Shown one piece after another: positions 55,830-64,000 of a DNA stretch of 64,000 nucleotides (the first letter of the stretch is position 1; each line of letters begins with the position of its first letter). The stretch spans positions 1 through 64,000 of the forward strand of contig CAYRGG010000014.1 of assembly GCA_964423745.1 (NCBI GenBank). The letters are read 5' to 3'. The stretch comes from CAYRGG01 sp964423745. GTDB taxonomy: Bacteria; Pseudomonadota; Gammaproteobacteria; Competibacterales; Competibacteraceae. The position numbers and the translations under genes were made by a program. The notes below the pieces were generated by a model that was given only the letters and a program-made list of their open reading frames with translations, made no database searches and was not told the origin of the DNA.

Positions 55830-56150
55830 TTAATAATGCGGCATTTTAGGATCTACCTCTCGGGACCAGGCGTCAATACCTCCTGTTAGGTTAACAATCC
55901 GCTCAAATCCCGCTTGTATCAGAAAAAAACCTACCTGGGCGCTACGAATGCCATGATGGCAGATAACCACCGTTTCACGATCCGACTTTAGCTTATCTAA
56001 ACTTTGCGGAATATGACCCATGGGTATATTTAGTGAACCTTCAATCCGGCAAATGGCAAATTCCCAAGGTTCTCTCACGTCCAACAGTAAGGGTGCAGAC
56101 TCTGCTTGAGTTAAATAGCTTTGCAGCTGTTGAGGGGTAAAATGATGCAT
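55830..56150 (-). CDS. GlpE-like rhodanese
   Basis: The ATG at 56150 gives a 106-residue single-domain sulfurtransferase, the size of E. coli GlpE. The active loop is CHHGIRSAQVGFFL, with the catalytic cysteine near 64; LLLDVREPWEF precedes. The frame runs on to 56198 and overlaps the methyltransferase gene. It lies between hemF and the Pcm-like gene. Confidence 0.88.
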   Translation of the reverse strand: MHHFTPQQLQSYLTQAESAPLLLDVREPWEFAICRIEGSLNIPMGHIPQSLDKLKSDRETVVICHHGIRSAQVGFFLIQAGFERIVNLTGGIDAWSREVDPKMPHY

Positions 56151-56160
56151 GGTCGGTTCT

Positions 56161-56832
56161 TTAAAATTCAAAAACAGGGGAAGGGTTAATCTCTTCAATT
56201 AAAGGGGGGATGTCCGTATCAAATAAACTCTCTTGAGTCCATTCATGGGCGCCTACTCGGGTAATCAGCAACGCTTCCATGACGGGCGGTTGCCCAACAA
56301 TCACAAACAAGCGCCCACCCACAACCAATTGTTGCTGCCAACTATTTGGTGAGTGTCGCATAGAGCCGGTAATAGCGATGGCATCATAACATTGATTTCC
56401 CCAACCGTGAGCGGCATTTCCTATGCGCAGTGTTACATTATTATCGCGCCGATGAGTGTTGAGTTTGGACTGAGCAGCGGCATGGAAAGCTGAAAAAATA
56501 TCCACGCTAAGGACACGAGCACTTAGCTGCGACAGACAAGCCGTCAAATAACCACTTCCGGTACCTACCTCAAGCACCTGGTCTTTAGTTTTTAAAGCAA
56601 GGGCTTGCAGGAGACGGCCCTCCACCTTAGGACTCATCATAACTTGACCATGTTCTAACGGTATTTCCACATCGGCGAACGCTAAATTACGGTACTTGGG
56701 TGGAACAAAATCTTCCCGTGGTGTCGTGGCGAGCACATCCAAAATACGCTGATCAAGAACGTCCCACGTTCGGATTTGCTGCTCAATCATATTTTGACGG
56801 GCTTCTTCGAAGTCAATCTCAATTGTGCTCAT
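56161..56832 (-). CDS. Pcm-like protein-isoaspartate methyltransferase family
   Basis: The 223-residue protein has the SAM loop VLEVGTGSGYLTACLSQLS and the Pcm N-terminus NMIEQQIRTWDVLD, the branch often found near tolC rather than the canonical Pcm. The start ATG 56832 follows AGGTAGC; the longer open frame is AT-rich and not coding. It may not repair isoaspartate. It is divergent from cysH, 207 bp away. Confidence 0.85.
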   Translation of the reverse strand: MSTIEIDFEEARQNMIEQQIRTWDVLDQRILDVLATTPREDFVPPKYRNLAFADVEIPLEHGQVMMSPKVEGRLLQALALKTKDQVLEVGTGSGYLTACLSQLSARVLSVDIFSAFHAAAQSKLNTHRRDNNVTLRIGNAAHGWGNQCYDAIAITGSMRHSPNSWQQQLVVGGRLFVIVGQPPVMEALLITRVGAHEWTQESLFDTDIPPLIEEINPSPVFEF

Positions 56833-57039
56833 TTTTTTGCTACCTAAAAACCAGGGTAAATTTGCAATTTCATAGAATGGTATGTGTATAGAGAGAAGTT
56901 TTATATAAAAAAAAGTAATTAAGATATGTTTATTAATTCCTTTTTGGTTGTTTGATGCCTGACTATCATAACGCACTAGGATCAGTGGAAGCATGATTCG
57001 GCTTGCGTTGATGAATAATATGGCTAGGTAGAGACAAGC

Positions 57040-57768
57040 ATGACTCAAGCAGCGGCAAAACACGTACAGTCTGAAAAAATACAGTTAAATTTAGCGGTAA
57101 CCAATCGCATGTTGGATGCCTTATCTGCTGAACAACGAGTATCTTGGGCACTGAACCGTTTTCCCGGGCGCATCGTCATGTCCTCTAGTTTTGGCGCTCA
57201 AGCTGCCGTCTCTTTGCATATGGTAACCCGCCAGGCGCCTAATATTCCTGTGATTTTGGTGGACACCGGCTATCTTTTTGAAGAAACTTACCAGTTCATC
57301 GATGACTTAACCCAGCGCTTGTCCCTAAATCTCAAAATCTATAAACCCCATTTAACTCCTGCTTTGCAAGAAGCCCGTTACGGTAAACTTTGGGAGCAAG
57401 GGTTAGAAGGGATTGAACGGTATAATCGAATCAATAAAGTTGAACCGATGCAACGGGCCTTGGATGATGTGGATGCGACTGCTTGGATTGCTGGTTTGCG
57501 CCGCCAGCAGTCGAAAAGTCGGCAAGATCTTGATGTGATAGCCTTTCGCAATGGCCGTTTCAAAGTGCATCCTCTTATCGATTGGACCGATCGCGATATT
57601 TATCATTACTTAACTAAACACAACTTACCTTATCATCCTCTCTGGCATAAGGGTTATGTCTCCATTGGAGACGTGCATACGACCCAGCGTTTGACCGCAG
57701 GAATGAGTGAAGAAGAAACTCGTTTCTTCGGCCTAAAACGGGAATGTGGTTTGCACGAGCATGTTTAA
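57040..57768 (+). CDS. cysH: Phosphoadenylyl-sulfate reductase CysH
   Basis: CysH reduces PAPS to sulfite. The 242-residue protein has the PP-loop-like SSSFGAQAAVSLHM segment, VDTGYLFEETYQFID, AGLRRQQSKSR and the C-terminal ECGLH with the catalytic cysteine. It is the only cysteine, so this is the thioredoxin-dependent PAPS type without an iron-sulfur cluster. Cysteine or sulfate genes are not adjacent. Confidence 0.95.
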   Translation: MTQAAAKHVQSEKIQLNLAVTNRMLDALSAEQRVSWALNRFPGRIVMSSSFGAQAAVSLHMVTRQAPNIPVILVDTGYLFEETYQFIDDLTQRLSLNLKIYKPHLTPALQEARYGKLWEQGLEGIERYNRINKVEPMQRALDDVDATAWIAGLRRQQSKSRQDLDVIAFRNGRFKVHPLIDWTDRDIYHYLTKHNLPYHPLWHKGYVSIGDVHTTQRLTAGMSEEETRFFGLKRECGLHEHV

Positions 57769-57857
57769 TATACTCCGCAAACTCTGCAAAAGTTTTTTTA
57801 AATCTTTCCGTTCGCTATTCTCCCTCCGTTCGTAGCTATTTGTTTTCTTCTTGTAAC

Positions 57858-57890
57858 TTCCCTTCGCCAGCCTCTCTATGGCGAAGGGAA
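57858..57890. terminator. 11-bp hairpin between convergent cysH and ACBP genes
   Basis: TTCCCTTCGCC (57858-57868) pairs perfectly with GGCGAAGGGAA (57880-57890), 11-base loop. It lies between two convergent genes, a usual place for a two-way terminator, but there is no strong T-run on either side. Confidence 0.5.
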
Positions 57891-57924
57891 AAGAATGCGT
57901 ATTTGACCTACCGAAACGCCACGA

Positions 57925-58188
57925 CTATCCTTCTTTTTTAAGTGATTCAACCAAGTCGATATATTGTTGCTTAGCATCATCAGGAGAGGTGCCTTTAAAA
58001 CCGGCCCAGGCATCGTACTTGGCACGACCAACTAGATCGGTGAAGCCAGGACGGTCACCTTGCACGTCTCCCTCTGAGCCCTGTTTAAAAAGCGCGTAAA
58101 GTTTAAGTAGCGTGTTATTGTCAGGTCTTTTGCTCAATTGGGTGCTTTCTTCAGAGGCTTGCTGGAATCGGGCTTGTAGATCGGACAT
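57925..58188 (-). CDS. Acyl-CoA-binding protein
   Basis: The 87-residue protein matches the four-helix ACBP family: LQARFQQASEESTQLSKRP, NTLLKLYALFKQGSEGDVQG, and KYDAWAGFKGTSPDDAKQQY, including the Tyr and Lys that hold the acyl-CoA. ACBP is mainly eukaryotic but occurs in some bacteria. It is divergent from the WS/DGAT gene, which uses acyl-CoA, so a role in storage lipid synthesis is likely. Confidence 0.92.
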   Translation of the reverse strand: MSDLQARFQQASEESTQLSKRPDNNTLLKLYALFKQGSEGDVQGDRPGFTDLVGRAKYDAWAGFKGTSPDDAKQQYIDLVESLKKEG

Positions 58189-58410
58189 AATTGCTCCTAC
58201 TCGTGATTGATGTGGTTAATTTCTCCACGCTTTGGTGGAATCTCATTTGTAGAGGATTTTCAGCTATCGTGCAAGTTAGCTAGTAGTATATATAAATAAA
58301 GTGCTTTTTTAAGACGCTAAGGGATTTACATGTCCCGATAAAAAATAGAATAACGCGATCAAACGTTATTCCCATTATTCATACCTACAGCATAACAATG
58401 GGTTTTAAGC

Positions 58411-59871
58411 ATGGCGCATCCCGAACGTGAACGCATGTCCAGCATTGATACAGCCTGGTTACGCATGGACCGTCCCTATAACATCATGGCCATCAATGGC
58501 GTCCTTATTTTTGAGGATCGACTTGATTTAGAGTCTGTCAAAGAGCTGGTTCAAGCCCATATGATGCGTTACAAACGTTTCCGGCAGCGGCCTATTCGTA
58601 CCTCCGGTGGTTACGTTTGGGAGACGGATATTCACTTTGAATTAAGTAGTCATGTGCGCCGGATGGGATTACCTGGCGCAGGCGGCAAAGAAGAACTCGA
58701 GGAGTTGGTCAGTGATTTAATCAGTACTCCTATGGATCCCAGCAAACCTTTGTGGGATTTTCACCTGGTGGAAGACTACCAAGGCGGTAGCGCCCTGATT
58801 GTACGTATTCAGCACTGTTATGGTGACGGGATGGCCATGATCCAAGTGCTTTTGTCGCTGACCACCCCGATACCCGGGATGCTTACTGACACCACCCAGT
58901 CAAAGGGGACCATATCTCGCCAGGATGGTGAAGAGGTGCGGGGCGATATTTTTCATCAACTGTTTGAGCCCGTGAGCGAAGCCGTTAGTCAAGCGGTCAA
59001 GGCAGGTCGGAATTTGTTAGAAGATAGCGTGGACATAGTGCGTCACCCGGGTGAAACCTTCGGTTATGCACGCCAGGGATTGGGCTTGCTTTCGGAGGCG
59101 GCTAAGTTCACCCTAATGCCTGACGATCCTGTAACTCGTTTCCGTGGTAAGCTAAGCGTTGCTAAACGCGTGGCATGGGCGGAACCCTTGTCTTTAAGAG
59201 AAGTAAAGACCATCGGCAAAGCGCTAGGCTGTTCCATCAACGATGTGTTGTTATCCTGCGTAACCGGTGCGCTACGTGCGTATCTTTTGGAGAAAGGTGA
59301 TTCTATCCGTGATGGTTTAGAAATACGCGCTGCGGTACCGGTTAACTTGCGATCGTTAGAGAAGGCTAAAAAGTTAGGTAATTTTTTTGGTTTGGTATTG
59401 CTAACATTACCTATTGGCGTGGCTGACCCTATACAACGTGTGCACACTGTGCAACAACGTATGCGGGAATTGAAAGGTTCTTATCAAGCTGTTTTAACCC
59501 TCGGTTTGTTAGGCACTTTAGGTGTAGGTCCTAAGCTGGTCCAGGCGTCAGCTATGAAAGTGCTCAGCAAAAAGGCTACCGCAGTGATGAGCAATGTGCC
59601 AGGTCCTCAACAACCGCTTTATATGGGAGGAGCAAAAATGTCTGAACTGATGTTTTGGGTGCCTCAGTCGGGATCAGTAGGCATGGGGGTTAGCATATTT
59701 AGCTACAACGGTCGCGTTCATTTTGGGCTGAGAACAGATGCAAGAGTCGTAAGGGATCCTGATACCATAATTAAGCGCTTTAAGGGGGAGTTTGAGAAAG
59801 TTTTGCTAACGGTAATGATGCAACCCTGGTATAGGCAGACAGAGGTAAAACCATTGGTAAATTCCTCATAG
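58411..59871 (+). CDS. Wax ester synthase/diacylglycerol acyltransferase (WS/DGAT)
   Basis: The enzyme joins acyl-CoA to fatty alcohol or diacylglycerol. The 486-residue protein has PLWDFHLVEDY, the active-site region VRIQHCYGDGMAM, and NVPGPQQPLYMGGAKMSEL. The HHxxxDG motif reads QHxxxDG: the first His is Gln134, while the second, thought to be the base, is His135. It has a C-terminal domain typical of bacterial WS/DGAT. ACBP is divergent and a phasin follows downstream, a storage-lipid setting. Confidence 0.92.
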   Translation: MAHPERERMSSIDTAWLRMDRPYNIMAINGVLIFEDRLDLESVKELVQAHMMRYKRFRQRPIRTSGGYVWETDIHFELSSHVRRMGLPGAGGKEELEELVSDLISTPMDPSKPLWDFHLVEDYQGGSALIVRIQHCYGDGMAMIQVLLSLTTPIPGMLTDTTQSKGTISRQDGEEVRGDIFHQLFEPVSEAVSQAVKAGRNLLEDSVDIVRHPGETFGYARQGLGLLSEAAKFTLMPDDPVTRFRGKLSVAKRVAWAEPLSLREVKTIGKALGCSINDVLLSCVTGALRAYLLEKGDSIRDGLEIRAAVPVNLRSLEKAKKLGNFFGLVLLTLPIGVADPIQRVHTVQQRMRELKGSYQAVLTLGLLGTLGVGPKLVQASAMKVLSKKATAVMSNVPGPQQPLYMGGAKMSELMFWVPQSGSVGMGVSIFSYNGRVHFGLRTDARVVRDPDTIIKRFKGEFEKVLLTVMMQPWYRQTEVKPLVNSS

Positions 59872-60209
59872 TGAGTGCATGCAGCACTACTCATTTGTTA
59901 GCGTTTTGCTTGATTCAATAAACTTACATTGCAAATATTTATGTGTTGGAATGTTAAGAGTCCATCCGCTTTAGGCTTTATGAGATCTTGAATTAGGGTT
60001 CAAAAAATGAATTTTTCTATGACTCTATATTAATGACGCTGTCTTTGATAGATAAAATACGTTATTGAATTAGTATGATTATTCTAATTTATACTGCTAT
60101 TTTTATGATTTTATGACAAGCTAATGTTTGTCTCATTAAAACTAAAAAATTATCGTAATCGTAGTAATACTTTATAGCGTGAATCTATGCTACTTTAGGA
60201 GAAAGAGAA
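59872..60209. other. AT-rich intergenic region before the first phasin
   Basis: About 338 bases, AT-rich, no gene. It should hold the phasin promoter; several AT-rich -10-like words are present but no pair of boxes can be fixed. The phasin start has AGGAGA. Confidence 0.45.
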
Positions 60210-60605
60210 ATGGTAAAAAAACTAAAGACCGAGACAAACGACAAACAAATGGCGTTAGTTAGAGCTGTAGATAGCTCAAGACTTATTTGGTTAGCAGGGT
60301 TAGGCGCCCTATCTAAATTTGAAACAGAAAGTAGTGCTTTGTTTGAAAGTTTGGTCAAAGAAGGCGAAAAATTCGAAAATCAAACAAAAAAGTTGGCTGA
60401 CAACAAAATTGATGACGTCAAAGATAAAGTGGAGGGAGTAAGAGATAAGGCAATTGATACATGGGATAAATTAGAGGAGTCTTTTGAGGCGCGATTAGCG
60501 ACCCTTCTAAATAAAATGGGGATACCCACTCACGATGATGTTGCCGATCTTTCAAAGCGGGTAGAGACACTGAACGAAAGCGTTAAAAATTTAAACAAAG
60601 TTTAG
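60210..60605 (+). CDS. Phasin (PhaI/PhaF N-terminal type)
   Basis: The 131-residue helical protein coats PHA granules. SSRLIWLAGLGALSKFETES at 27-46 is the conserved phasin segment, followed by a long charged coiled-coil region and a C-terminal leucine-heptad helix (PTHDDVADLSKRVETLNESV). A second phasin of the same type lies at 62191 with a patatin gene between. A 20-bp tandem duplication follows. Confidence 0.9.
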   Translation: MVKKLKTETNDKQMALVRAVDSSRLIWLAGLGALSKFETESSALFESLVKEGEKFENQTKKLADNKIDDVKDKVEGVRDKAIDTWDKLEESFEARLATLLNKMGIPTHDDVADLSKRVETLNESVKNLNKV

Positions 60606-60640
60606 AAAATATGTGTCATGTTGGCTCTTTGCTCTTTTTT

Positions 60641-60680
60641 ATGTTTTTGACGTGATAATTATGTTTTTGACGTGATAATA
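60641..60680. repeat. 20-bp tandem duplication
   Basis: ATGTTTTTGACGTGATAATT is repeated with a single difference (last base). It is in the gap between phasin and patatin genes. TTGACG within it resembles a -35 box, so duplication could alter patatin expression. Confidence 0.9.
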
Positions 60681-60868
60681 AAGATCATCGGAGTAGGGTT
60701 GAAACCATTGTTATGGTACCTTAATAAGTCCTAGTGATAAAAGATTTTGCGATCGAGAAAACAACAACTAAATCTAAAAATGTTACTTAGATCGTATTTT
60801 GTTTGTCTAGACTTGCCTCAAGTGCGCTAAAAATACTAGCCTCTGCTCAGCAAGCTTAAGGAGGTGCC

Positions 60869-62128
60869 ATGAAAGATAAGCCGTATGTTACTCGCCTAGG
60901 AACTGATGTGCCTCGAGTTGGATTAGCGCTTGCCGGTGGTGGACCTTTGGGTATGATCTACGAAATTGGTGCCTTGCGAGCACTTGATGAAGCGTTAGAG
61001 GGTGTTGATTTCAACAACCTTGACGTTTATGTTGGGGTAAGCGCGGGTGCAGCCATTGCGGCTAATTTAGCTAATCAATTGACGACAGCTCAAATGTGTA
61101 GGGTTTTCATCCGTGGCGAAGCAGTCGAGCATCCTTTTAACCCCGATGTGTTTTTAAAGCCTGCGTTTAAAGAGTACTATAACCGTCTTTTATTGGTACC
61201 TAGATTGTTTGCTCAATCAGTCTGGCGGTTTGCAAAAAATCCCTTCGACATCACCTTAACAGAATCTTTAACTAGCCTGAGCCAAGCCCTTCCCACGGGT
61301 GTTTTCAATAACGAGGCAATTTTCAATTATCTGAATCAACTTTATAGCGTCCCTGAACGAACCAATGATTTTCGTGAGTTGCGCCAAAAGCTTTATGTGG
61401 TGGCGGTAGATCTAGATACGGGAGAGCCGGTAAGGTTTGGTTCTAAAGGTTATGATGATGTGCCTATCGCCAAAGCTGTTCAAGCGAGCACAGCGCTGCC
61501 AGGTCTCTATCCACCCGTGAAGATCGACGGACGTTACTACGTGGATGGCGCCTTGACAAAAACCATGCATGCTTCGGTAGCCCTTAGCGAAGGAGCTGAT
61601 TTGGTTTTTTGTGTTAATCCACTAGTACCATTCGATGCCAATCTGGCTGCCCACGTCGGCACTTTAAACAAACACGAGAGTCTTGTTGAAAAAGGGCTTG
61701 CCGTTGTTTTGTCTCAAGCGTTTCGAACTATCATCCATTCCCGTTTAGAAGTAGGTATGTCTAGCTACGATACTCAATACGAGAATGCCGATGTAGTTCT
61801 TTTTGAGCCGAACCGCGAAGATCCCAAAGTGTTTTTTACCAATGTCTTTAGCTTTTCCAATCGATTATGGGTTTGTGAGCATGCCTACCAAACCACCCGC
61901 CATGATTTGTTGGCGCGACATAATGAGTTGGGTGCTTTGTTAAACCGCCATGGCATTTCTTTACGTATGGATATTTTAGAAGACAAAACTCGCCACTTTA
62001 GTACGGGTTTGCACAATGAAGATCCAGAGATGGACGAAGCTGTTGAAGATCTAATGAATGGTAGCGATAGTGATTCTTTACAAGAACCTGCAAAGTCTGA
62101 AGATTGGTTAAAAGCGGTGCATAACTAG
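60869..62128 (+). CDS. Patatin-like phospholipase
   Basis: The 419-residue protein has the oxyanion hole GGGPLGM at 23-29, the nucleophile elbow GVSAG at 56-60 and the catalytic aspartate in DGAL at 226-229, so the serine-aspartate dyad is complete. No signal peptide is present; it acts inside the cell. A full AAGGAGGTG precedes the ATG. Between two phasin genes it may act on lipids at the PHA or wax granule surface, which is inference. Confidence 0.9.
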   Translation: MKDKPYVTRLGTDVPRVGLALAGGGPLGMIYEIGALRALDEALEGVDFNNLDVYVGVSAGAAIAANLANQLTTAQMCRVFIRGEAVEHPFNPDVFLKPAFKEYYNRLLLVPRLFAQSVWRFAKNPFDITLTESLTSLSQALPTGVFNNEAIFNYLNQLYSVPERTNDFRELRQKLYVVAVDLDTGEPVRFGSKGYDDVPIAKAVQASTALPGLYPPVKIDGRYYVDGALTKTMHASVALSEGADLVFCVNPLVPFDANLAAHVGTLNKHESLVEKGLAVVLSQAFRTIIHSRLEVGMSSYDTQYENADVVLFEPNREDPKVFFTNVFSFSNRLWVCEHAYQTTRHDLLARHNELGALLNRHGISLRMDILEDKTRHFSTGLHNEDPEMDEAVEDLMNGSDSDSLQEPAKSEDWLKAVHN

Positions 62129-62190
62129 TTGAGCATAATCTTGTATGAGATGATTTTAAATTGTAAGTTTATGTAGGAGTCGAGTATAAA

Positions 62191-62601
62191 ATGGCAAAAA
62201 AAAAGTTAAAAAACAAAAAAAATGAAGCACAAGCAGTCAATACTGTGGTGCATACAGCCAGACAGATTTGGTTAGCCGGTTTAGGTGCATTTGTAGCCGC
62301 TGAAGAAGAAGGTGGTAAGTTGTTTGAAGTATTGGTTAAACATGGTGAAGAGGTAGAAGGGCATACAAAAAAAATAGCTGAAAGCAAAGTCGGTGTTATG
62401 AAAGGTAAGGTTGAAAGTGCTGTGGAAGAAATGAAAGATAAAACAACGGATACTTGGGAAGGATTAGAACAAGTCTTTGAAGATCGTGTAGCTCGTGTTT
62501 TGAATCGGCTCGGTGTGCCTACTCAAGAAGATGTCGAAGAATTAGGTCAACATATAGAAAATCTTACAAAAAATATCAATGATTTGCTTGAGAGCACTTA
62601 A
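62191..62601 (+). CDS. Second phasin
   Basis: The 136-residue protein has the same layout as the phasin at 60210: lysine-rich start, RQIWLAGLGAFVAAEEEGGK, charged coiled-coil, and C-terminal heptads PTQEDVEELGQHIENLTKNI. TAGGAG precedes the ATG. The two are clearly paralogues. It is 62 bp after the patatin gene, so it may be cotranscribed. Confidence 0.9.
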   Translation: MAKKKLKNKKNEAQAVNTVVHTARQIWLAGLGAFVAAEEEGGKLFEVLVKHGEEVEGHTKKIAESKVGVMKGKVESAVEEMKDKTTDTWEGLEQVFEDRVARVLNRLGVPTQEDVEELGQHIENLTKNINDLLEST

Positions 62602-62681
62602 AGGTTTAATCGTTTGCTAGTCTTTTTTAGGGTTTTTGTGGTGGCATACATAGTTCAGGCTAATATTTTTGTATTTAACTT

Positions 62682-63326
62682 TTAATCTAAATAGTCGTGG
62701 CTCAGTCTTTTAACTAAAGTCCGCATATCCTCTCTTAAAAAAGGCGACACTAGCGCCATTACCTGGAAAACACCATGTCCGAGGTGGTTCCCATCCATAC
62801 TATCAATGTTATCAATGCCATGTACGCTTCTACGTACATTTTGAAAGTTGATCCAGTAAGTTGCCACTAAAGCAATATTATTTGCTAATGCTTCAATTTC
62901 TTCAGAGTTGGCATTCATAACATCGGCTTTGACAAGACCTGTACATATAGTGATAGAAGTAGCAATTTTACGCTCTAAAATCCTTTTAAAACGCATTCTC
63001 AGCTTTCGGCTACGACTTAGGATGTTGTCTAAATCCCGATACAAAAAACGGTATTGCCAAATGCTTTCAAATACAAGATGCAGATAAAGCCACATGTCTT
63101 CCATGTTGAGTGCGCGGCTTTCCGGTGCTTCTAATGCGTCTGATATTTGCTGTTCAAAACGTAAGAATAGATAGTAGATGATCTCGTCTTTATTGCGAAA
63201 GTGATAGTAAAGGTTTCCTGGGCTTATATCGAGTTCATCTGCAATATGATTAGTTGTGACATTGGGTGCTCCATATTTATTAAAGACATCTAAACTAGCC
63301 TGTAGGATTCGTTCACGAGTTTTCAT
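62682..63326 (-). CDS. TetR-family regulator
   Basis: The 214-residue protein has an N-terminal HTH (RERILQASLDVFNKYGAPNV, ITNHIADELDISPGNLYYHF) typical of TetR, and an all-helical ligand domain. It is convergent with the second phasin. Relatives near fatty-acid and PHA genes respond to acyl-CoA, so control of the storage locus is likely but unproven. Confidence 0.88.
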   Translation of the reverse strand: MKTRERILQASLDVFNKYGAPNVTTNHIADELDISPGNLYYHFRNKDEIIYYLFLRFEQQISDALEAPESRALNMEDMWLYLHLVFESIWQYRFLYRDLDNILSRSRKLRMRFKRILERKIATSITICTGLVKADVMNANSEEIEALANNIALVATYWINFQNVRRSVHGIDNIDSMDGNHLGHGVFQVMALVSPFLREDMRTLVKRLSHDYLD

Positions 63327-63833
63327 CGTTTTGAACTATGTCACAACCATTATTATTTCAAAGTGTTGTTAATGCTTTAATTTTTATCAACAGATGTATC
63401 TGATCTGTTACTGTGAGAAAATTTTAGTGTATTAAGGCTGATAAGTACTTCGCCGAAAGTTTCGCGGTTTTTTAATCTTGTAGTTCCCCGTCCGTTCTAA
63501 GAAATTATTGGTAGAATTATTGTTCAGGTGCTTAATACATAAGCATCAAGTAAAATCATCAGCTTTTTTACATGGAATTTAAGAAAAAGCAAAAACTTAA
63601 AGTTGTTTAAATTTAATTATAATGAATATAAAAAAAGTAGTACTCATATTTTGAAAGTCAACCAATATAAAATGCAGTCAAAACAAAATATTTGTCTAAA
63701 TCATGCATATTCATAGCAAAAACAGGTTATTTTCATCAGTCACTTTTTTGTCGAAATAAAGGTTGTGCTTTAAGTCTTTGCCTTATTTTGAAGAAGTTGA
63801 AGCTTGCAAGTATAGGGTTCAATAGCGCTTTTT
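63327..63833. other. AT-rich intergenic region, nothing identified
   Basis: About 507 bases of AT-rich DNA between the TetR gene and nadA. A 69-codon plus-strand frame at 63692-63901 overlaps nadA and is not credible. No hairpin with T-run is evident. Confidence 0.5.
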
Positions 63834-64000
63834 TTAGGCATCATTGTTACCTAAAACCACTTTATTTCGTTGCTTGGCAAAATCGAGTAGTCTTTGGATA
63901 GATTTTTCTGCTTGTTGACGAACGGCTTCATCCACAAAAATTTCATTTTCACCCGTCTCTAAAACTCGGGCTACCTGTCGTAAGCTGTTCATGGCCATCC
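63834..64000 (-). CDS. nadA: Quinolinate synthase NadA, C-terminal part (5' end outside)
   Basis: The minus-strand frame is open from base 64000 to a TAA at 63834-63836. It encodes MAMNSLRQVARVLETG, then NEIFVDEAVRQQAEKSIQR and LLDFAKQR, which is the C-terminus of quinolinate synthase (MAMN block and the RMLDFA-type end). NadA makes quinolinate for NAD. About 50 residues are in the window; the rest lies to the right. Confidence 0.8.
   Translation of the reverse strand, partial: MAMNSLRQVARVLETGENEIFVDEAVRQQAEKSIQRLLDFAKQRNKVVLGNNDA

Noticed and set aside
63692..63901. 69-residue plus-strand frame near the right end
   Set aside because: It overlaps the nadA end on the other strand, which has clear family identity, and has no ribosome-binding site.

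Overview
The window reads as chromosomal DNA of a nitrogen-fixing, storage-polymer-forming gammaproteobacterium. The evidence is a NifA-type activator at the left edge, the lptD-surA-rsmA-apaG-apaH block, the fmt/def/rsmB/ntrY/ntrX/trkA/trkH block divergent from LysM-dprA-smg-topA, lgt-thyA, and a wax-ester/PHA storage locus at the right end. Base composition is moderate and intergenic DNA is AT-rich. I cannot name the genus. No rRNA, tRNA or CRISPR was recognised.

Layout. 1-4431: nifA (5' end outside the window), a HAD hydrolase, the DXP-independent PLP synthase pair pdxS-pdxT, and lolA. 4561-8446: a possible 61-codon gene, an ABC-2 exporter pair, a MITE-like element, a cupin protein and fdhD. 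8478-11014: intracellular PHB depolymerase and an AmgK-type sugar kinase. 11239-18200: an accessory region between amgK and lptD, holding a VpsR-like sigma-54 activator and a RiPP-like cluster on the minus strand (nucleotidyltransferase, secreted VWA protein, a 25-codon peptide with a lasso-leader motif, PqqD-like and B2-like proteins, HPr-kinase-like kinase). 18541-26053: lptD, surA, rsmA, transaldolase, apaG, apaH; pdxA is missing from its usual place and the gap looks like an IS200/IS605-type relic. 26248-33469: a repeat-bearing secreted SGNH hydrolase, a small secreted protein, thyA, lgt, an rlmI fragment, glycogen phosphorylase and a TPR protein. 33482-49737: a methyltransferase, trkH, trkA, ntrX-like, ntrY-like, DUF4390, rsmB, fmt, def, then LysM lipoprotein, dprA, smg and topA. 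49822-57768: zinc-ribbon protein, Nudix, histidine phosphatase, redoxin, DsbD/ScsB-like reductase, PGPGW membrane protein, hemF, rhodanese, Pcm-like methyltransferase, cysH. 57925-63326: acyl-CoA-binding protein, WS/DGAT acyltransferase, phasin, patatin, phasin, TetR. 63834-64000: the 3' end of nadA.

The most interesting locus is 12731-17867. A 25-residue, strongly basic peptide (14641-14718) carries the full lasso leader signature Y-x2-P-x-L-x3-G-x5-T but stops three residues after the leader would end, with a serine next to last. It sits between two hairpins, beside a PqqD-like recognition protein, a B2-like protease and a kinase related to those that phosphorylate lasso precursors at a C-terminal serine. 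No lasso cyclase is present. This looks like a leader-only or very short modified-peptide system rather than an ordinary lasso pathway. A second coherent story is the change of vitamin B6 route: pdxST is present and pdxA has been lost from the lptD-surA-pdxA-rsmA order.
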